Translations under genes and position numbers: made by a program
Shown here: piece by piece, positions 1 through 9,688 of the stretch
How positions within the stretch are numbered: the stretch's first letter is position 1
Layout: every line of letters begins with the position of its first letter
Source: an uncultured Parabacteroides sp.
Lineage (GTDB): Bacteria; Bacteroidota; Bacteroidia; Bacteroidales; Tannerellaceae
Length of the DNA: 64,000 bases
Assembly: GCA_900541965.1 (NCBI GenBank)
Contig: UQLN01000019.1
Location: 9,731 to 73,730, forward strand
Direction of reading: 5' to 3'
Notes under the pieces: model-generated
Seen by the model: the letters and a program-made list of their open reading frames with translations, nothing else
Databases searched by the model: none
Told to the model about the DNA's origin: nothing

Positions 1-2823
1 ACAGCATTAGGTATCAAAAAAAGTGAGAAAATACTGGGTTATTCCGCATCCACTATTAAATCGGACGAATTGCTTGTCGGCAAATCCGGCTCTGTAATGG
101 GCAGTTTGAGTGGTAAAGTTGCCGGAGTACAAATATCTTCTGCCGGCAGTATGGGTACTTCACAAAAAGTATTGGTCCGCGGTATCAGTTCAATCAATAG
201 TAATACACCACTTTACATTGTGGATGGTGTACCTATCGACAATTCCCGTATTGGTAATAATGCTGCAGACTTTGGTAACGGAGCTAATGATATAAACTCC
301 GATGATGTTGAATCTGTAACAATCTTAAAAGGAGCCTCAGCTACAGCCCTTTATGGTTCCCGTGCTGCAAACGGAGTCGTAATGATCACTACAAAAAGTG
401 CCGGAGTTGAAAAATTATCAGTTACTTATGACGGTGCATTTACAGCATCCAATGTTTTACGCGTTATGCAGACACAAGACCTATTCGGGCAAGGTTGGGG
501 TAGCTGGGACCGAGCAGAAAACGGTTCATGGGGACCACGTCTGGATGGAACTATCCACGAATGGGGCTCGGACAAATTAAGTACCCCCATGACAAAACCG
601 TTCTCTTATGTCAAACATAATCTACGCAATTTCTACCAGACAGGTTTTGAAAAAAACAATAATATTTCATTACGCTACGGAAATGAAAATGTCGGAGTAG
701 TCGCTTCTTACGGGAATCTTTCTTCCAATGGTATTCTTCCCAATGATGGAGACTTATATAGCCGTAATACATTCTCTCTGCGTGGTTATGTCAAAGCAAA
801 CAAATTAACCATGGACATGACCATGAATTACGTACGTAAAGATATTACCCGTACACAAGGCATGGACATGGAGTTATTACAACATGCAGTAGATATCGAT
901 TTCACTCAAATGAAAGATTACAACGACGAACGTTACAATCTGGATAACTATTATACTCATTATGCTGACAATCCTTATTGGAGAATCGATAACTACAAAT
1001 ATAAATATCAGGATGACCGCGTATATGGAAAAATAGAACTAAGTTACGAGATAATGAAAGGCTTAAAAGCTACCGGCCGTTTAGGGGGAGACTTCACTAA
1101 CTACAGAATCGAAAATATGAATCCGTTGGTAAAATTCTCTAACGGCTCTTATAATCAGGTGGGCGGCAAGTCTGAAGATATAGGTTATTATTCCAATTAT
1201 CGCTATAACCGTTCACAGATTGACGCTACAGCCTTTGTGAATGGAGATTACAAATTTGGAGATTTCAGTGTAAATGGTACAATCGGCTGGAATCTGAATC
1301 AAAGAGTGTACAGCTATACAGGAGCTTATGTGAACGGACTTGAAATCCCTGACTGGTACGACTTATTAAATACGTCTTCTGCCGCAACACCGGAAAACTA
1401 TAAATCCCTTCGCCGCCTTATCGGTCTGTTCGGACAAGCAGAGTTAGGATTCAAAAACTATTTATATCTGAACATGTCTGTTCGTAACGATTGGTCTTCT
1501 ACCCTACCTATTAACAATAACAGCTTCTTCTACGGAGGAGTTAATGTCTCTTTAATCCTTTCAGAATTAATTCCAAGCATGCAAAACAGCTTTGTGGACT
1601 TTTTGAAAGTACGTGCAGCTATCGGACAGACAGGTAATGATGCGGATGTTTACAGGACAAGCAGTTGGTATCGTATGGCCGACTTTGCCACATCCTCCTC
1701 CGGAACAAACTATTATACCAGGCTTCCTTTTGGCGGTGTTCTTGGTATGACATCCAACAATACCGTGCCTAGTAAAGATTTAAAACCGGAAATGACTACT
1801 GAATATGAGTTAGGTCTCTCTGGTAATTTCTTTGACAGAAGATTTTCCTTTGACATTGCCTATTACAACAAACAAACTAAAGACCAGATTATTTCCGCTA
1901 CTTTACCACCGGAATCCGGATATCTGAACGTTACCCGCAATGTGGGTAAAATAGAAAATCAAGGGGTCGAATTAATGGCAAATGTCATTCCTATCCGTAC
2001 CAAAGACTGGGAATGGAACGTAGGAATCACATTCACCAAAAATAAAAGTAAAGTAAAAGAACTTTGGGACGGATTGGATGAATATACCTACACCTCCTGG
2101 AGAGGTGTAGACTATGTATTAAAAGTGGGAGGTCCTGTTGCCCAATACCGCATACCGAGAGCTAATCGGGTAACTGACGAAAACAGTCCTTTCTATGGCT
2201 ATACTATCGTTGATAACAACGGGTATCAAAGCGATAGCCAGACTGAAAAAGAATATGTCGGTTCATCTGAGGCTAATTTCACGATGGGTTTCAACACAAA
2301 TTTGAAATTCAAGAATATTTCATTCAGTGCATCTGCAGACTGGCGTAACGGCGGATACATATTATCCAACACATCTTATATTACCCATTTCAACGGAAAC
2401 TCAACACAAACGGTCTTTAACGAACGCAATGCTTACATTTATCCGAACTCTGTCAAAATTATAGATGGGCAATATGTAGAAAATAATAATCCGGTATATG
2501 CTTCAAAAATGAATTATTCACAAGGAAACTATTCTTATAGCCCGCAAGCACGTAGAGAGTTTATTCTCCCGAAAGATTACTTTAAACTGCGCGAAGTTGC
2601 CATCTATTATGATTTCCCGACAAAATGGTTAACTAAAACGCCGTTTAAGAAAGTAACTTTGGGCGTCGTTGGACGTAACCTCTTATTATTCACGCCTAAA
2701 GAAAATAACTATATCGATCCGGAAGCCTCCAACCTGGGCAATGATATTCTTTCTGAATTTGGTGAAACTACAGGAACAAGTACAACCCGCAACTTCGGTG
2801 GAAATATTAAAGTCGTATTTTAA
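1..2823 (+). CDS. SusC/RagA-family TonB-dependent outer-membrane receptor, 5' end missing
   Basis: The frame is open from base 1, so the gene starts outside the window; the TTG at 70 is internal. The first visible residues read TALGIKKSEKILGYS, the stretch typical of SusC proteins just before the plug. The plug follows with its usual VLVRGISSIN, PLYIVDGVP and SVTILKGASATALYGSRAANGVV motifs. The rest is a large beta barrel rich in aromatic residues that ends in a phenylalanine (KVVF), as outer-membrane barrels do. About 940 residues are present. Any N-terminal STN or CarboxypepD-like domain would be outside the window. It is followed 24 bases later by a SusD-like gene, its expected partner. 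In this family the barrel imports oligomers with TonB energy while SusD acts as a lid. The substrate cannot be read from the sequence, and no glycosidase is visible next to it. Confidence 0.95.
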   Translation, partial: TALGIKKSEKILGYSASTIKSDELLVGKSGSVMGSLSGKVAGVQISSAGSMGTSQKVLVRGISSINSNTPLYIVDGVPIDNSRIGNNAADFGNGANDINSDDVESVTILKGASATALYGSRAANGVVMITTKSAGVEKLSVTYDGAFTASNVLRVMQTQDLFGQGWGSWDRAENGSWGPRLDGTIHEWGSDKLSTPMTKPFSYVKHNLRNFYQTGFEKNNNISLRYGNENVGVVASYGNLSSNGILPNDGDLYSRNTFSLRGYVKANKLTMDMTMNYVRKDITRTQGMDMELLQHAVDIDFTQMKDYNDERYNLDNYYTHYADNPYWRIDNYKYKYQDDRVYGKIELSYEIMKGLKATGRLGGDFTNYRIENMNPLVKFSNGSYNQVGGKSEDIGYYSNYRYNRSQIDATAFVNGDYKFGDFSVNGTIGWNLNQRVYSYTGAYVNGLEIPDWYDLLNTSSAATPENYKSLRRLIGLFGQAELGFKNYLYLNMSVRNDWSSTLPINNNSFFYGGVNVSLILSELIPSMQNSFVDFLKVRAAIGQTGNDADVYRTSSWYRMADFATSSSGTNYYTRLPFGGVLGMTSNNTVPSKDLKPEMTTEYELGLSGNFFDRRFSFDIAYYNKQTKDQIISATLPPESGYLNVTRNVGKIENQGVELMANVIPIRTKDWEWNVGITFTKNKSKVKELWDGLDEYTYTSWRGVDYVLKVGGPVAQYRIPRANRVTDENSPFYGYTIVDNNGYQSDSQTEKEYVGSSEANFTMGFNTNLKFKNISFSASADWRNGGYILSNTSYITHFNGNSTQTVFNERNAYIYPNSVKIIDGQYVENNNPVYASKMNYSQGNYSYSPQARREFILPKDYFKLREVAIYYDFPTKWLTKTPFKKVTLGVVGRNLLLFTPKENNYIDPEASNLGNDILSEFGETTGTSTTRNFGGNIKVVF

Positions 2824-2847
2824 TAAACTTCAAATACATCAAAGAAC

Positions 2848-4416
2848 ATGAAAAAAATTAAATCTATATATGCCGGATTAATTGCTACTTGCATAAGTGG
2901 GATAACACTCTCCTCTTGCAACAATTATCTGGACGTAAACGATAATCCGAATTTTCCTACAAAAACAACAATTGAGGCTTTATTACCCTCTGCATGTGTT
3001 TCAACTGTAGCGCAATTAGGATTAAACGGAACATTATTAGGAACTATGTGGCTACAACATACCACACAGGGCAACACGACTAACCAATATAATACAACAG
3101 TCAACTACAATATTTCCGTTAGTTCATACAATGCTTTCTTCACAAATGCTTACATCAACACATTGCCTGACTTAAAGGATATCATACAGATGTCTGAAGA
3201 AGAAAACGCATGGAATTTCTGGTTGGTCAGTAAAATTTTAATGGCTTATAATTTTCATATACTGGCTGATTTATACGAAGATATTCCTTTTAATGAGGCA
3301 TTGGATATCGATACATATCCATATCCCAAATACGATGACGGCAAAACGGTTGTATATCCGGGAATATTGACAATGCTAGATGAAGCTTTAGCAAAAAAAG
3401 CAGAAGCTAAAAATGCCTCCAATCCTACAATGGGCAAATATGACATGTATATGGGCGGCAACATTGACAAATGGACAAGCTTTGCAAAAAATTTAAAACT
3501 AAAAATCCTAATGAGAGATTTCAATGCCAACAAAAGCAAAATCCAGGAACTTCTTACAGAAAACGATTTCCTGAAAGAAGATTGTGCCATAACTAGTTTT
3601 GAAGATGCAGCCAATAAAGGCAATCCGTTCTATGAATACAATATCCGTCAATTAAATACCAAAGAGAATATCCGTGCTTGCCACACTCTTTGTGAGTACT
3701 TATTGACTTACGGAGATCCGCGAATTGCCAATATATATCAACTGACAACCGCTGCTACCGATAAAATTAATGAAGGGGAAATATTAACAGATAAAGAAAA
3801 ATACGAGGGACTTCCCTGTGGGGAAAAACCTAATACAAGTATTATCGTATTAAAAGAATCTTCCCGCTATTTACAGGCGTATGACGATCCGGTTTATCTG
3901 ATGAACCAAGCTGAAATATTCTTTTTAATTGCGGAAGCATACGCACGTTTAGGAGATATTGATAAAGCAAAAGAAAACTACGAAAACGGTGTAACTGCCG
4001 CATTCGACCGTTGGAATAACACAGCAGGAAAAGCGGAAGATTTTTTAAAAGACGGAGGTGCTTATTCATTCAAGTCCGAGACAACAGAATCAATGTTGAA
4101 ATGTATCATGATTCAGAAATGGATTTCTTATGCAAAAGCAAACTCTTTGGACGGTTGGTTCGACAGAAACCGTACAGGATATCCGGCAATCAGTTCGGTA
4201 GCCAAAGTACGAATATCGGCTAAGCCTCAGGAACGCACATTAACTCCAGGTTATGAACTGGGCACATTCGTTGATCCGGATGCCAGCACATTACCCTCCG
4301 GACAATATCCACGCCGATTATTGATTCCGAATGCCTCATCACAATATAATCCGAATGCTCCTGTAACCAAATCTCTGGATGAGCCTATGTGGTGGCAGGT
4401 TGCAAAAGGTAAATAA
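2848..4416 (+). CDS. SusD/RagB-family outer-membrane nutrient-binding lipoprotein
   Basis: This 522-residue protein has a lipoprotein signal with lipobox LSSC, followed by NNYLDVNDNPN, a start seen in the SusD-like group 2 type (SusD/RagB nutrient-binding lipoproteins). TPR-like helices follow (WFWLVSKILMAYNFHILADLYEDIPFNEAL region) and a C-terminal part with DGWFDRNRTGYP, a common SusD landmark near the C terminus. It is predicted to sit on the cell surface and cap the SusC barrel encoded just upstream. The start at 2848 is the first ATG and gives a clean signal peptide. The gene is downstream of the receptor in the same operon. Ligand unknown. Confidence 0.93.
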   Translation: MKKIKSIYAGLIATCISGITLSSCNNYLDVNDNPNFPTKTTIEALLPSACVSTVAQLGLNGTLLGTMWLQHTTQGNTTNQYNTTVNYNISVSSYNAFFTNAYINTLPDLKDIIQMSEEENAWNFWLVSKILMAYNFHILADLYEDIPFNEALDIDTYPYPKYDDGKTVVYPGILTMLDEALAKKAEAKNASNPTMGKYDMYMGGNIDKWTSFAKNLKLKILMRDFNANKSKIQELLTENDFLKEDCAITSFEDAANKGNPFYEYNIRQLNTKENIRACHTLCEYLLTYGDPRIANIYQLTTAATDKINEGEILTDKEKYEGLPCGEKPNTSIIVLKESSRYLQAYDDPVYLMNQAEIFFLIAEAYARLGDIDKAKENYENGVTAAFDRWNNTAGKAEDFLKDGGAYSFKSETTESMLKCIMIQKWISYAKANSLDGWFDRNRTGYPAISSVAKVRISAKPQERTLTPGYELGTFVDPDASTLPSGQYPRRLLIPNASSQYNPNAPVTKSLDEPMWWQVAKGK

Positions 4417-4447
4417 TTATACGTAATTCATTAAATACATATAGCTT

Positions 4448-4954
4448 ATGAAACTTATTAAATATATATTCCTGTTATTTGCCTTACTTACACTGAATGG
4501 TTGCAATTCAGAGGATCTCAGTTACAATATTGATTATACGCCTATCCACCCGTTAGGAGGACAATATGTGGTAACGATTAGTAAAGACGGAAAAGCTCTG
4601 CAACAGATTTATTGTACGATTTCAAACACTACCAATAACGATACGGATAAATGTTGGATAAGAATTGGTAGCTACGCTACAGCCGGAGCAATTGGAATCA
4701 ACGGAAAAATCAATTGTAATGTAGAAAATCTGACTTTTTCCGGTTCAGATATTGAAAACCTGGCAGGAAATGTCGCTTCTTCGACCGAAACATTTACAAT
4801 TACAGACGGCAAACTGGTGCTAAACGGAGCTACAGCTCCATCCGGTACCACTGCTGATAAACTAACTTTTACTTACACAACGTCCAAAGCCCCGGGAGTA
4901 ACCTACTCCGTTGAAGGTTACCGGTATACCGGATGGCCTGAAGATGATTATTAA
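4448..4954 (+). CDS. small lipoprotein at the end of the SusCD operon (possible lipid-binding/BT-type family)
   Basis: The 168-residue product begins with a signal peptide and lipobox LNGC, so it should be a lipoprotein. The mature part is rich in beta strand and Thr/Ser, with the stretch HPLGGQYVVTI near residue 36 and a WIRIG segment after it. Small lipoproteins of this look often follow SusCD pairs and some are filed as putative lipid-binding proteins; that assignment here is from memory of the pattern and is tentative. The 31-base gap after the SusD gene and the terminator-like hairpin after its stop make it the last gene of the operon. A role as an accessory surface binder is inference. 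Confidence 0.7.
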   Translation: MKLIKYIFLLFALLTLNGCNSEDLSYNIDYTPIHPLGGQYVVTISKDGKALQQIYCTISNTTNNDTDKCWIRIGSYATAGAIGINGKINCNVENLTFSGSDIENLAGNVASSTETFTITDGKLVLNGATAPSGTTADKLTFTYTTSKAPGVTYSVEGYRYTGWPEDDY

Positions 4955-5038
4955 CAGATTATTCATTTTTTTGAATAACTATAATCCAAAACCTTACTTT
5001 ATCTGACGAATAAAAAAGATAAAGTACACACTTTTAAA

Positions 5039-5077
5039 AACCGGAGTTGATAGTGATATTAGCTCCGGTTATTTTTA
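5039..5077. terminator. bidirectional terminator between the SusCD operon and pdxH
   Basis: The arms AACCGGAG (5039-5046) and CTCCGGTT (5063-5070) pair perfectly. They are followed on the + strand by ATTTTTATTT and on the - strand by a short T run. The hairpin sits between two convergent genes and can serve both. Confidence 0.75.
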
Positions 5078-5078
5078 T

Positions 5079-5723
5079 TTATGGTGCCAACCGCTGTTTT
5101 TTCCAATTTCCATCCTGCTCTAAAGTATAAAGGATACGGTCGTGCAAACGGCTTTCCCGCCCTTGCCAGAACTCGATGCGCACAGGCGTTACAGCATATC
5201 CTCCCCAATTGGCAGGCCGCTCCACTTCCTTAGGAAATGTACGCATCGATTCACGAATAAAATGTTTCACGATTTCAGATCTACTCCTTATCGGCTGGCT
5301 TTGCGGAGAAATACGGGCTCCAATACGGCTTTTATAAGGACGAGTCTTAAAATAAGCATCAGAGATTTCAGGAGGTAACTTTTCAACCGCCCCTTCGATA
5401 TGTACCTGGCGTTCTAATTCGTGCCACACAAAACTCAAAGCGACAAAAGGAGTAGCTGCGATATGCTTTCCTTTCCGGCTGTTATAATTTGTATAAAAAA
5501 TAAATTTGCCTTCTTTTAATTCCTTCAATAAAACTGTACGGGCAGAAGGTCTTCCTTCAGGTGATACTGTTGCAACCAGCATCGCCGTAGGTTCATTGGC
5601 TTTCGCATTTATAGCTTCCTCAAGCCAATGTTCAAATAAATCAAAGGGATCGGAAGGGGTGTCTTTCTCATTTAACCCACCTTTAGTATATTCTCTGCGG
5701 ATATTGCCGATATTGATATTCAT
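5079..5723 (-). CDS. pdxH: pyridoxamine/pyridoxine 5'-phosphate oxidase
   Basis: The protein is 214 residues, the usual size of PdxH. It oxidises pyridoxamine or pyridoxine 5'-phosphate to pyridoxal phosphate with FMN and oxygen in the cytoplasm. Recognised stretches are EPTAMLVATVSPEGRPSARTVLLK and FYTNYNSRKGKH (FMN-binding half), SFVWHELERQVHIEG, then SQSQPIRSR-like text, and the C-terminal RIEFWQGRESRLHDRILY followed by the conserved ending RLAP. The start ATG at 5723 gives the normal N terminus. It is a single gene, convergent with the preceding operon and divergent from etfB. Confidence 0.97.
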   Translation of the reverse strand: MNINIGNIRREYTKGGLNEKDTPSDPFDLFEHWLEEAINAKANEPTAMLVATVSPEGRPSARTVLLKELKEGKFIFYTNYNSRKGKHIAATPFVALSFVWHELERQVHIEGAVEKLPPEISDAYFKTRPYKSRIGARISPQSQPIRSRSEIVKHFIRESMRTFPKEVERPANWGGYAVTPVRIEFWQGRESRLHDRILYTLEQDGNWKKQRLAP

Positions 5724-5834
5724 ATTACCTTTTATTAATCCAACACCGGAAAATATAGAAATGTTTATGAATTATAAGGTTCTCTATATGCTGCTCAAAA
5801 AAAACAAAAGTGTGCACTTTCCAACCACAATTTC

Positions 5835-5864
5835 TTTGAGATAAAGAATGTTTGACTAATTTTG
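5835..5864 (+). promoter_or_regulatory. promoter of the etfB-etfA-acyl-CoA dehydrogenase operon
   Basis: TTTG (5835-5838), an 18-base spacer and TAATTTTG (5857-5864) match the Bacteroidetes primary sigma-factor pattern TTTG/TAnnTTTG. A transcript would start near 5870, leaving a leader of about 80 bases before etfB. Confidence 0.65.
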
Positions 5865-5953
5865 CAACTCAATATATAGTAAGATTGACAAGGATTTGAT
5901 AATTAAATATCAAAGAATATTGCAAGTCAATAGAAATCTAATATTCCTATAAT

Positions 5954-6859
5954 ATGAGTTTAAAAATTATTGTATTAGCGAAACAGGTTCCGGACACACG
6001 CAACGTGGGAAAGGATGCAATGAAAGAAGACGGGACTATCAATCGTGCTGCTCTTCCTGCAATCTTTAACCCGGAAGACCTGAATGCATTGGAACAGGCT
6101 TTGCGCCTGAAAGATGCTTACCCCGGAACTACAGTTACGCTGTTGACCATGGGGCCGGGACGTGCTGCCGAAATTATCCGCGAAGGTTTATACCGCGGAG
6201 CGGACGGCGGTTATTTATTAACAGACCGTGCCTTTGCCGGTGCCGATACCCTGGCTACCTCTTATGCGCTTGCCACGGCAATTAAGAAAATCAAAGATTA
6301 CGACATCATTATCGGCGGTCGTCAGGCTATTGACGGGGATACAGCACAGGTAGGCCCTCAGGTTGCCGAAAAGTTAGGATTAACACAGATTACCTACGCG
6401 GAAGAAATCCTGAATGTTGACGAAAGTGCTAAACGTATCACAGTAAAACGCCATATTGACGGAGGAGTGGAAACTGTAGAAGGCCCGCTACCTATCGTTA
6501 TTACGGTAAACGGATCCGCTGCTCCCTGCCGTCCGCGCAATGCCAAATTGGTGATGAAATACAAACGGGCTTTAGGTGCACAGGAAAAGAATCCTTCTGC
6601 AGCTTGTCACCCGGAAGGTCTGACTGCACTCCCATACCCGGAACTATATGAAACCCGCCCTTACCTGAATATTCAGGAATGGAGCGTTGCTGATGTTAAC
6701 GGAGATACTGCACAATGCGGTTTATCCGGTTCTCCTACAAAAGTAAAAGCCATCCAGAATATCGTATTTCAGGCAAAAGAAAGCAAAACGCTGAATGGTT
6801 CCGACAAGGAAATTGAAGATTTGATTGTTGAACTGTTAGCTAACCACACTATCGGATAA
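5954..6859 (+). CDS. etfB: electron transfer flavoprotein, beta subunit
   Basis: The 301-residue protein starts LKIIVLAKQVPDT and has the beta-subunit signature DGDTAQVGPQ near residues 127-136, in the nucleotide-binding region. EtfB pairs with EtfA to carry electrons between an acyl-CoA dehydrogenase and a membrane or soluble acceptor. It is the first gene of a tight three-gene operon, with 4 bases before etfA. It is slightly longer than classic mitochondrial-type EtfB. Whether this Etf is of the electron-bifurcating type cannot be decided by eye. Confidence 0.95.
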   Translation: MSLKIIVLAKQVPDTRNVGKDAMKEDGTINRAALPAIFNPEDLNALEQALRLKDAYPGTTVTLLTMGPGRAAEIIREGLYRGADGGYLLTDRAFAGADTLATSYALATAIKKIKDYDIIIGGRQAIDGDTAQVGPQVAEKLGLTQITYAEEILNVDESAKRITVKRHIDGGVETVEGPLPIVITVNGSAAPCRPRNAKLVMKYKRALGAQEKNPSAACHPEGLTALPYPELYETRPYLNIQEWSVADVNGDTAQCGLSGSPTKVKAIQNIVFQAKESKTLNGSDKEIEDLIVELLANHTIG

Positions 6860-6863
6860 GATT

Positions 6864-7883
6864 ATGAATAATGTATTTGTATATTGTGAGCTTGAAGGCA
6901 CAACTGTTGCTGACGTAAGCCTTGAACTCCTTACCAAAGGACGTAAGTTAGCAAACCAGTTAAACTGCCAGCTTGAAGCTATTGTTGCAGGTTCCGATCT
7001 GGGAAGTATCGAAAAACAAGTATTGCCTTACGGAGTAGATAAACTGCATGTATTTGATGCTCCGGGATTATTCCCTTATACATCTCTGCCCCACTCTTCT
7101 GTTTTGATTAATTTATTCAAAGAAGAAAAGCCTCAGATTTGCCTGATGGGAGCAACAGTAATAGGCCGTGACTTGGGCCCGCGTGTCTCTTCCGCATTAA
7201 CCAGCGGTCTGACAGCCGACTGTACATCACTTGAAATCGGTTCTCATGAAGACAAAAGAGCCGGAGTAACCTATGAAAACCTTTTATATCAGATCCGTCC
7301 TGCTTTTGGCGGTAATATCGTAGCTACCATTATTAACCCGGAACACCGCCCTCAAATGGCAACTGTTCGCGAAGGGGTAATGAAAAAAGAAATAGTAGAT
7401 GCAAACTATAAAGGTGAAGTTGTTAAACATGATGTTGCCAAATATGTTAGCGAAGCAGACTATATCGTTAAAGTAATCGACCGCCATGTAGAAAAAGCTA
7501 AACATAACCTGAAAGGTGCAGCTATTGTAGTAGCAGGAGGTTATGGTGTAGGTTCGAGAGAAAATTTCAACATGCTGTTCGAATTGGCAAAAGAACTTCA
7601 TGCTGAAGTTGGCGCCAGCCGTGCTGCTGTAGATGCAGGTTACTGCGATCATGACCGTCAGATTGGTCAGACAGGTTTAACTGTCCGCCCTAAACTGTAT
7701 ATCGCATGCGGTATTTCCGGACAAATCCAACATATCGCAGGTATGCAGGATGCCGGTATCATCATCTCTATCAATAACGACGAGAATGCTCCTATCAACA
7801 CGATTGCCGATTATGTGATTAACGGTAGTGTGGAAGAAGTTATTCCTAAGATGATTAAGTATTATAAACAGAACAGCAAGTAA
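6864..7883 (+). CDS. etfA: electron transfer flavoprotein, alpha subunit
   Basis: This is a 339-residue EtfA. The C-terminal FAD-binding domain is plain: VVAGGYGVGSRENF, VGASRAAVDAGYCDHDRQIGQTG, then PKLYIACGISGQIQHIAGM and INNDENAPINTIADY. The Arg and the GQTG and GISG loops are the usual FAD contacts. The N-terminal half carries the alpha/beta fold that packs against EtfB. It lies 4 bases after etfB and 4 bases before the dehydrogenase, so the three are surely cotranscribed. Confidence 0.96.
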   Translation: MNNVFVYCELEGTTVADVSLELLTKGRKLANQLNCQLEAIVAGSDLGSIEKQVLPYGVDKLHVFDAPGLFPYTSLPHSSVLINLFKEEKPQICLMGATVIGRDLGPRVSSALTSGLTADCTSLEIGSHEDKRAGVTYENLLYQIRPAFGGNIVATIINPEHRPQMATVREGVMKKEIVDANYKGEVVKHDVAKYVSEADYIVKVIDRHVEKAKHNLKGAAIVVAGGYGVGSRENFNMLFELAKELHAEVGASRAAVDAGYCDHDRQIGQTGLTVRPKLYIACGISGQIQHIAGMQDAGIIISINNDENAPINTIADYVINGSVEEVIPKMIKYYKQNSK

Positions 7884-7887
7884 AGAG

Positions 7888-9594
7888 ATGGCAAATTATT
7901 ATACAGACATTCCGGAACTCAAGTATCACTTGAATAATCCGATGATGGAACGTATTTGCGAACTGAAAGAACGCAATTACAGCGATAAAGATAAGTTTGA
8001 CTATGCACCGCAAGATTATGCCGATGCAATGGATTCGTTTGACAAAGTACTCGAAATCACCGGTGAAATCACCGGTGAGATTATTGCACCCAATGCAGAA
8101 GGCGTTGACGAAGAAGGTCCTCATTGTGCCAATGGCCGTGTAGAATATGCTTCCGGTACGAAACAAAATCTGGATGCCATGGTCAAAGCCGGTCTGAACG
8201 GTATGACTATGCCACGTCGCTTCGGTGGTTTGAACTTCCCGATCACTCCGTACACGATGTGTGCAGAAATCGTTGCTGCTGCCGATGCAGGATTTGGCAA
8301 CATCTGGTCATTACAGGATTGTATCGAAACATTATATGAATTTGGTAACGAAGATCAGCATAGCCGTTTTATCCCGCGTATCTGCGCCGGAGAAACAATG
8401 TCTATGGACCTTACCGAACCGGATGCCGGTTCCGACCTGCAATCTGTAATGTTGAAAGCAACTTTCGACGAAAAAGAAAACTGCTGGCGTTTGAATGGTG
8501 TAAAACGATTCATTACCAATGGTGATGCAGACCTTCATCTTGTACTGGCCCGCTCCGAAGAGGGGACAAAAGACGGACGCGGTTTGTCTATGTTCGTATA
8601 CGACAAACGTGAAGGGGGTGTAAATGTACGCCGTATCGAAAACAAGCTGGGTATCCATGGTTCTCCTACTTGCGAACTGGTTTACAAGAATGCAAAAGCT
8701 GAACTTTGCGGAGACCGTAAATTAGGTTTGATTAAATATGTAATGGCATTGATGAACGGTGCCCGTTTAGGTATCGCTGCTCAATCCGTAGGTTTGAGTC
8801 AAGCGGCTTACAACGAAGGTTTGGCTTATGCAAAAGACCGCAAACAGTTTGGTAAAGCTATTATTGATTTCCCGGCTGTTTATGATATGCTTTCTATAAT
8901 GAAAGCTAAATTGGATGCCGGTCGCGCCTTATTATACCAGACATCTCGTTATGTTGATATCTATAAGGCATTGGACGATATCAGCCGCGAACGTAAACTG
9001 ACTCCCGAAGAACGTCAGGAACAGAAAAAATTCGCTAAACTGGCTGACAGCTTCACTCCGCTTGCTAAAGGTATGAACTCCGAATATGCCAACCAGAATG
9101 CTTATGACTGTATTCAGATTCATGGCGGTTCCGGTTTCATGTTGGAATATGCTTGCCAGCGTATTTATCGCGATGCGCGTATTACCTCTATCTATGAAGG
9201 TACTACTCAGTTGCAGACAGTTGCTGCAATCCGTTATGTAACCAATGGTTCTTATCTGGCTACTCTCCGTGAATTTGAAACTATCCCATGCTCTCCGGAA
9301 ATGGAAGGTCTGATGGGACGTTTGAAAGAAATGACTAACAAGTTTGAAGCTTGTACAAATGCAGTTAAAGAAACTCAGAACCAGGAATTACTTGATTTTG
9401 TAGCCCGTCGTCTGATGGAAATGGCTGCTGATTGTATCATGGCTCACCTGTTAATCCAGGATGCAACCAAAGCACCGGAAATGTTCGCCAAATCAGCAAA
9501 CGTTTATCTGAATTATACGGAAGCAGAAGTGGAAAAACACTGCAACTTCATCAATAAATTCAATGCCGACGAATTGGCTAATTACAAACAGTAA
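7888..9594 (+). CDS. acyl-CoA dehydrogenase with C-terminal extension
   Basis: The 568-residue flavoprotein oxidises an acyl-CoA and passes electrons to EtfAB, encoded directly upstream. Family stretches are MDLTEPDAGSDLQ, RFITNGDADLHLVLARSEEGTKDGRGLSMF, YAKDRKQFGKAI and, near the active site, RITSIYEGTTQLQ, in which Glu437 is in the position of the usual catalytic base. After the core of about 460 residues comes an extra helical C-terminal domain, as in the longer class of bacterial acyl-CoA dehydrogenases, which makes it longer than the roughly 380-residue short-chain type. The chain-length preference is unknown, and no other beta-oxidation gene is in the window. Confidence 0.94.
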   Translation: MANYYTDIPELKYHLNNPMMERICELKERNYSDKDKFDYAPQDYADAMDSFDKVLEITGEITGEIIAPNAEGVDEEGPHCANGRVEYASGTKQNLDAMVKAGLNGMTMPRRFGGLNFPITPYTMCAEIVAAADAGFGNIWSLQDCIETLYEFGNEDQHSRFIPRICAGETMSMDLTEPDAGSDLQSVMLKATFDEKENCWRLNGVKRFITNGDADLHLVLARSEEGTKDGRGLSMFVYDKREGGVNVRRIENKLGIHGSPTCELVYKNAKAELCGDRKLGLIKYVMALMNGARLGIAAQSVGLSQAAYNEGLAYAKDRKQFGKAIIDFPAVYDMLSIMKAKLDAGRALLYQTSRYVDIYKALDDISRERKLTPEERQEQKKFAKLADSFTPLAKGMNSEYANQNAYDCIQIHGGSGFMLEYACQRIYRDARITSIYEGTTQLQTVAAIRYVTNGSYLATLREFETIPCSPEMEGLMGRLKEMTNKFEACTNAVKETQNQELLDFVARRLMEMAADCIMAHLLIQDATKAPEMFAKSANVYLNYTEAEVEKHCNFINKFNADELANYKQ

Positions 9595-9612
9595 CCAGCA
9601 TCTATCCCATAA

Positions 9613-9648
9613 AAAACCGGGCCTCCACAAGGATACCCGGTTTTTTTA
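9613..9648 (+). terminator. rho-independent terminator of the etf operon
   Basis: AAAACCGGG (9613-9621) pairs with CCCGGTTTT (9636-9644), followed by a run of T. It lies 19 bases after the dehydrogenase stop. Confidence 0.88.
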
Positions 9649-9688
9649 TATACATTTGCCATTATCACAATTTAAACAAAACCAAACT

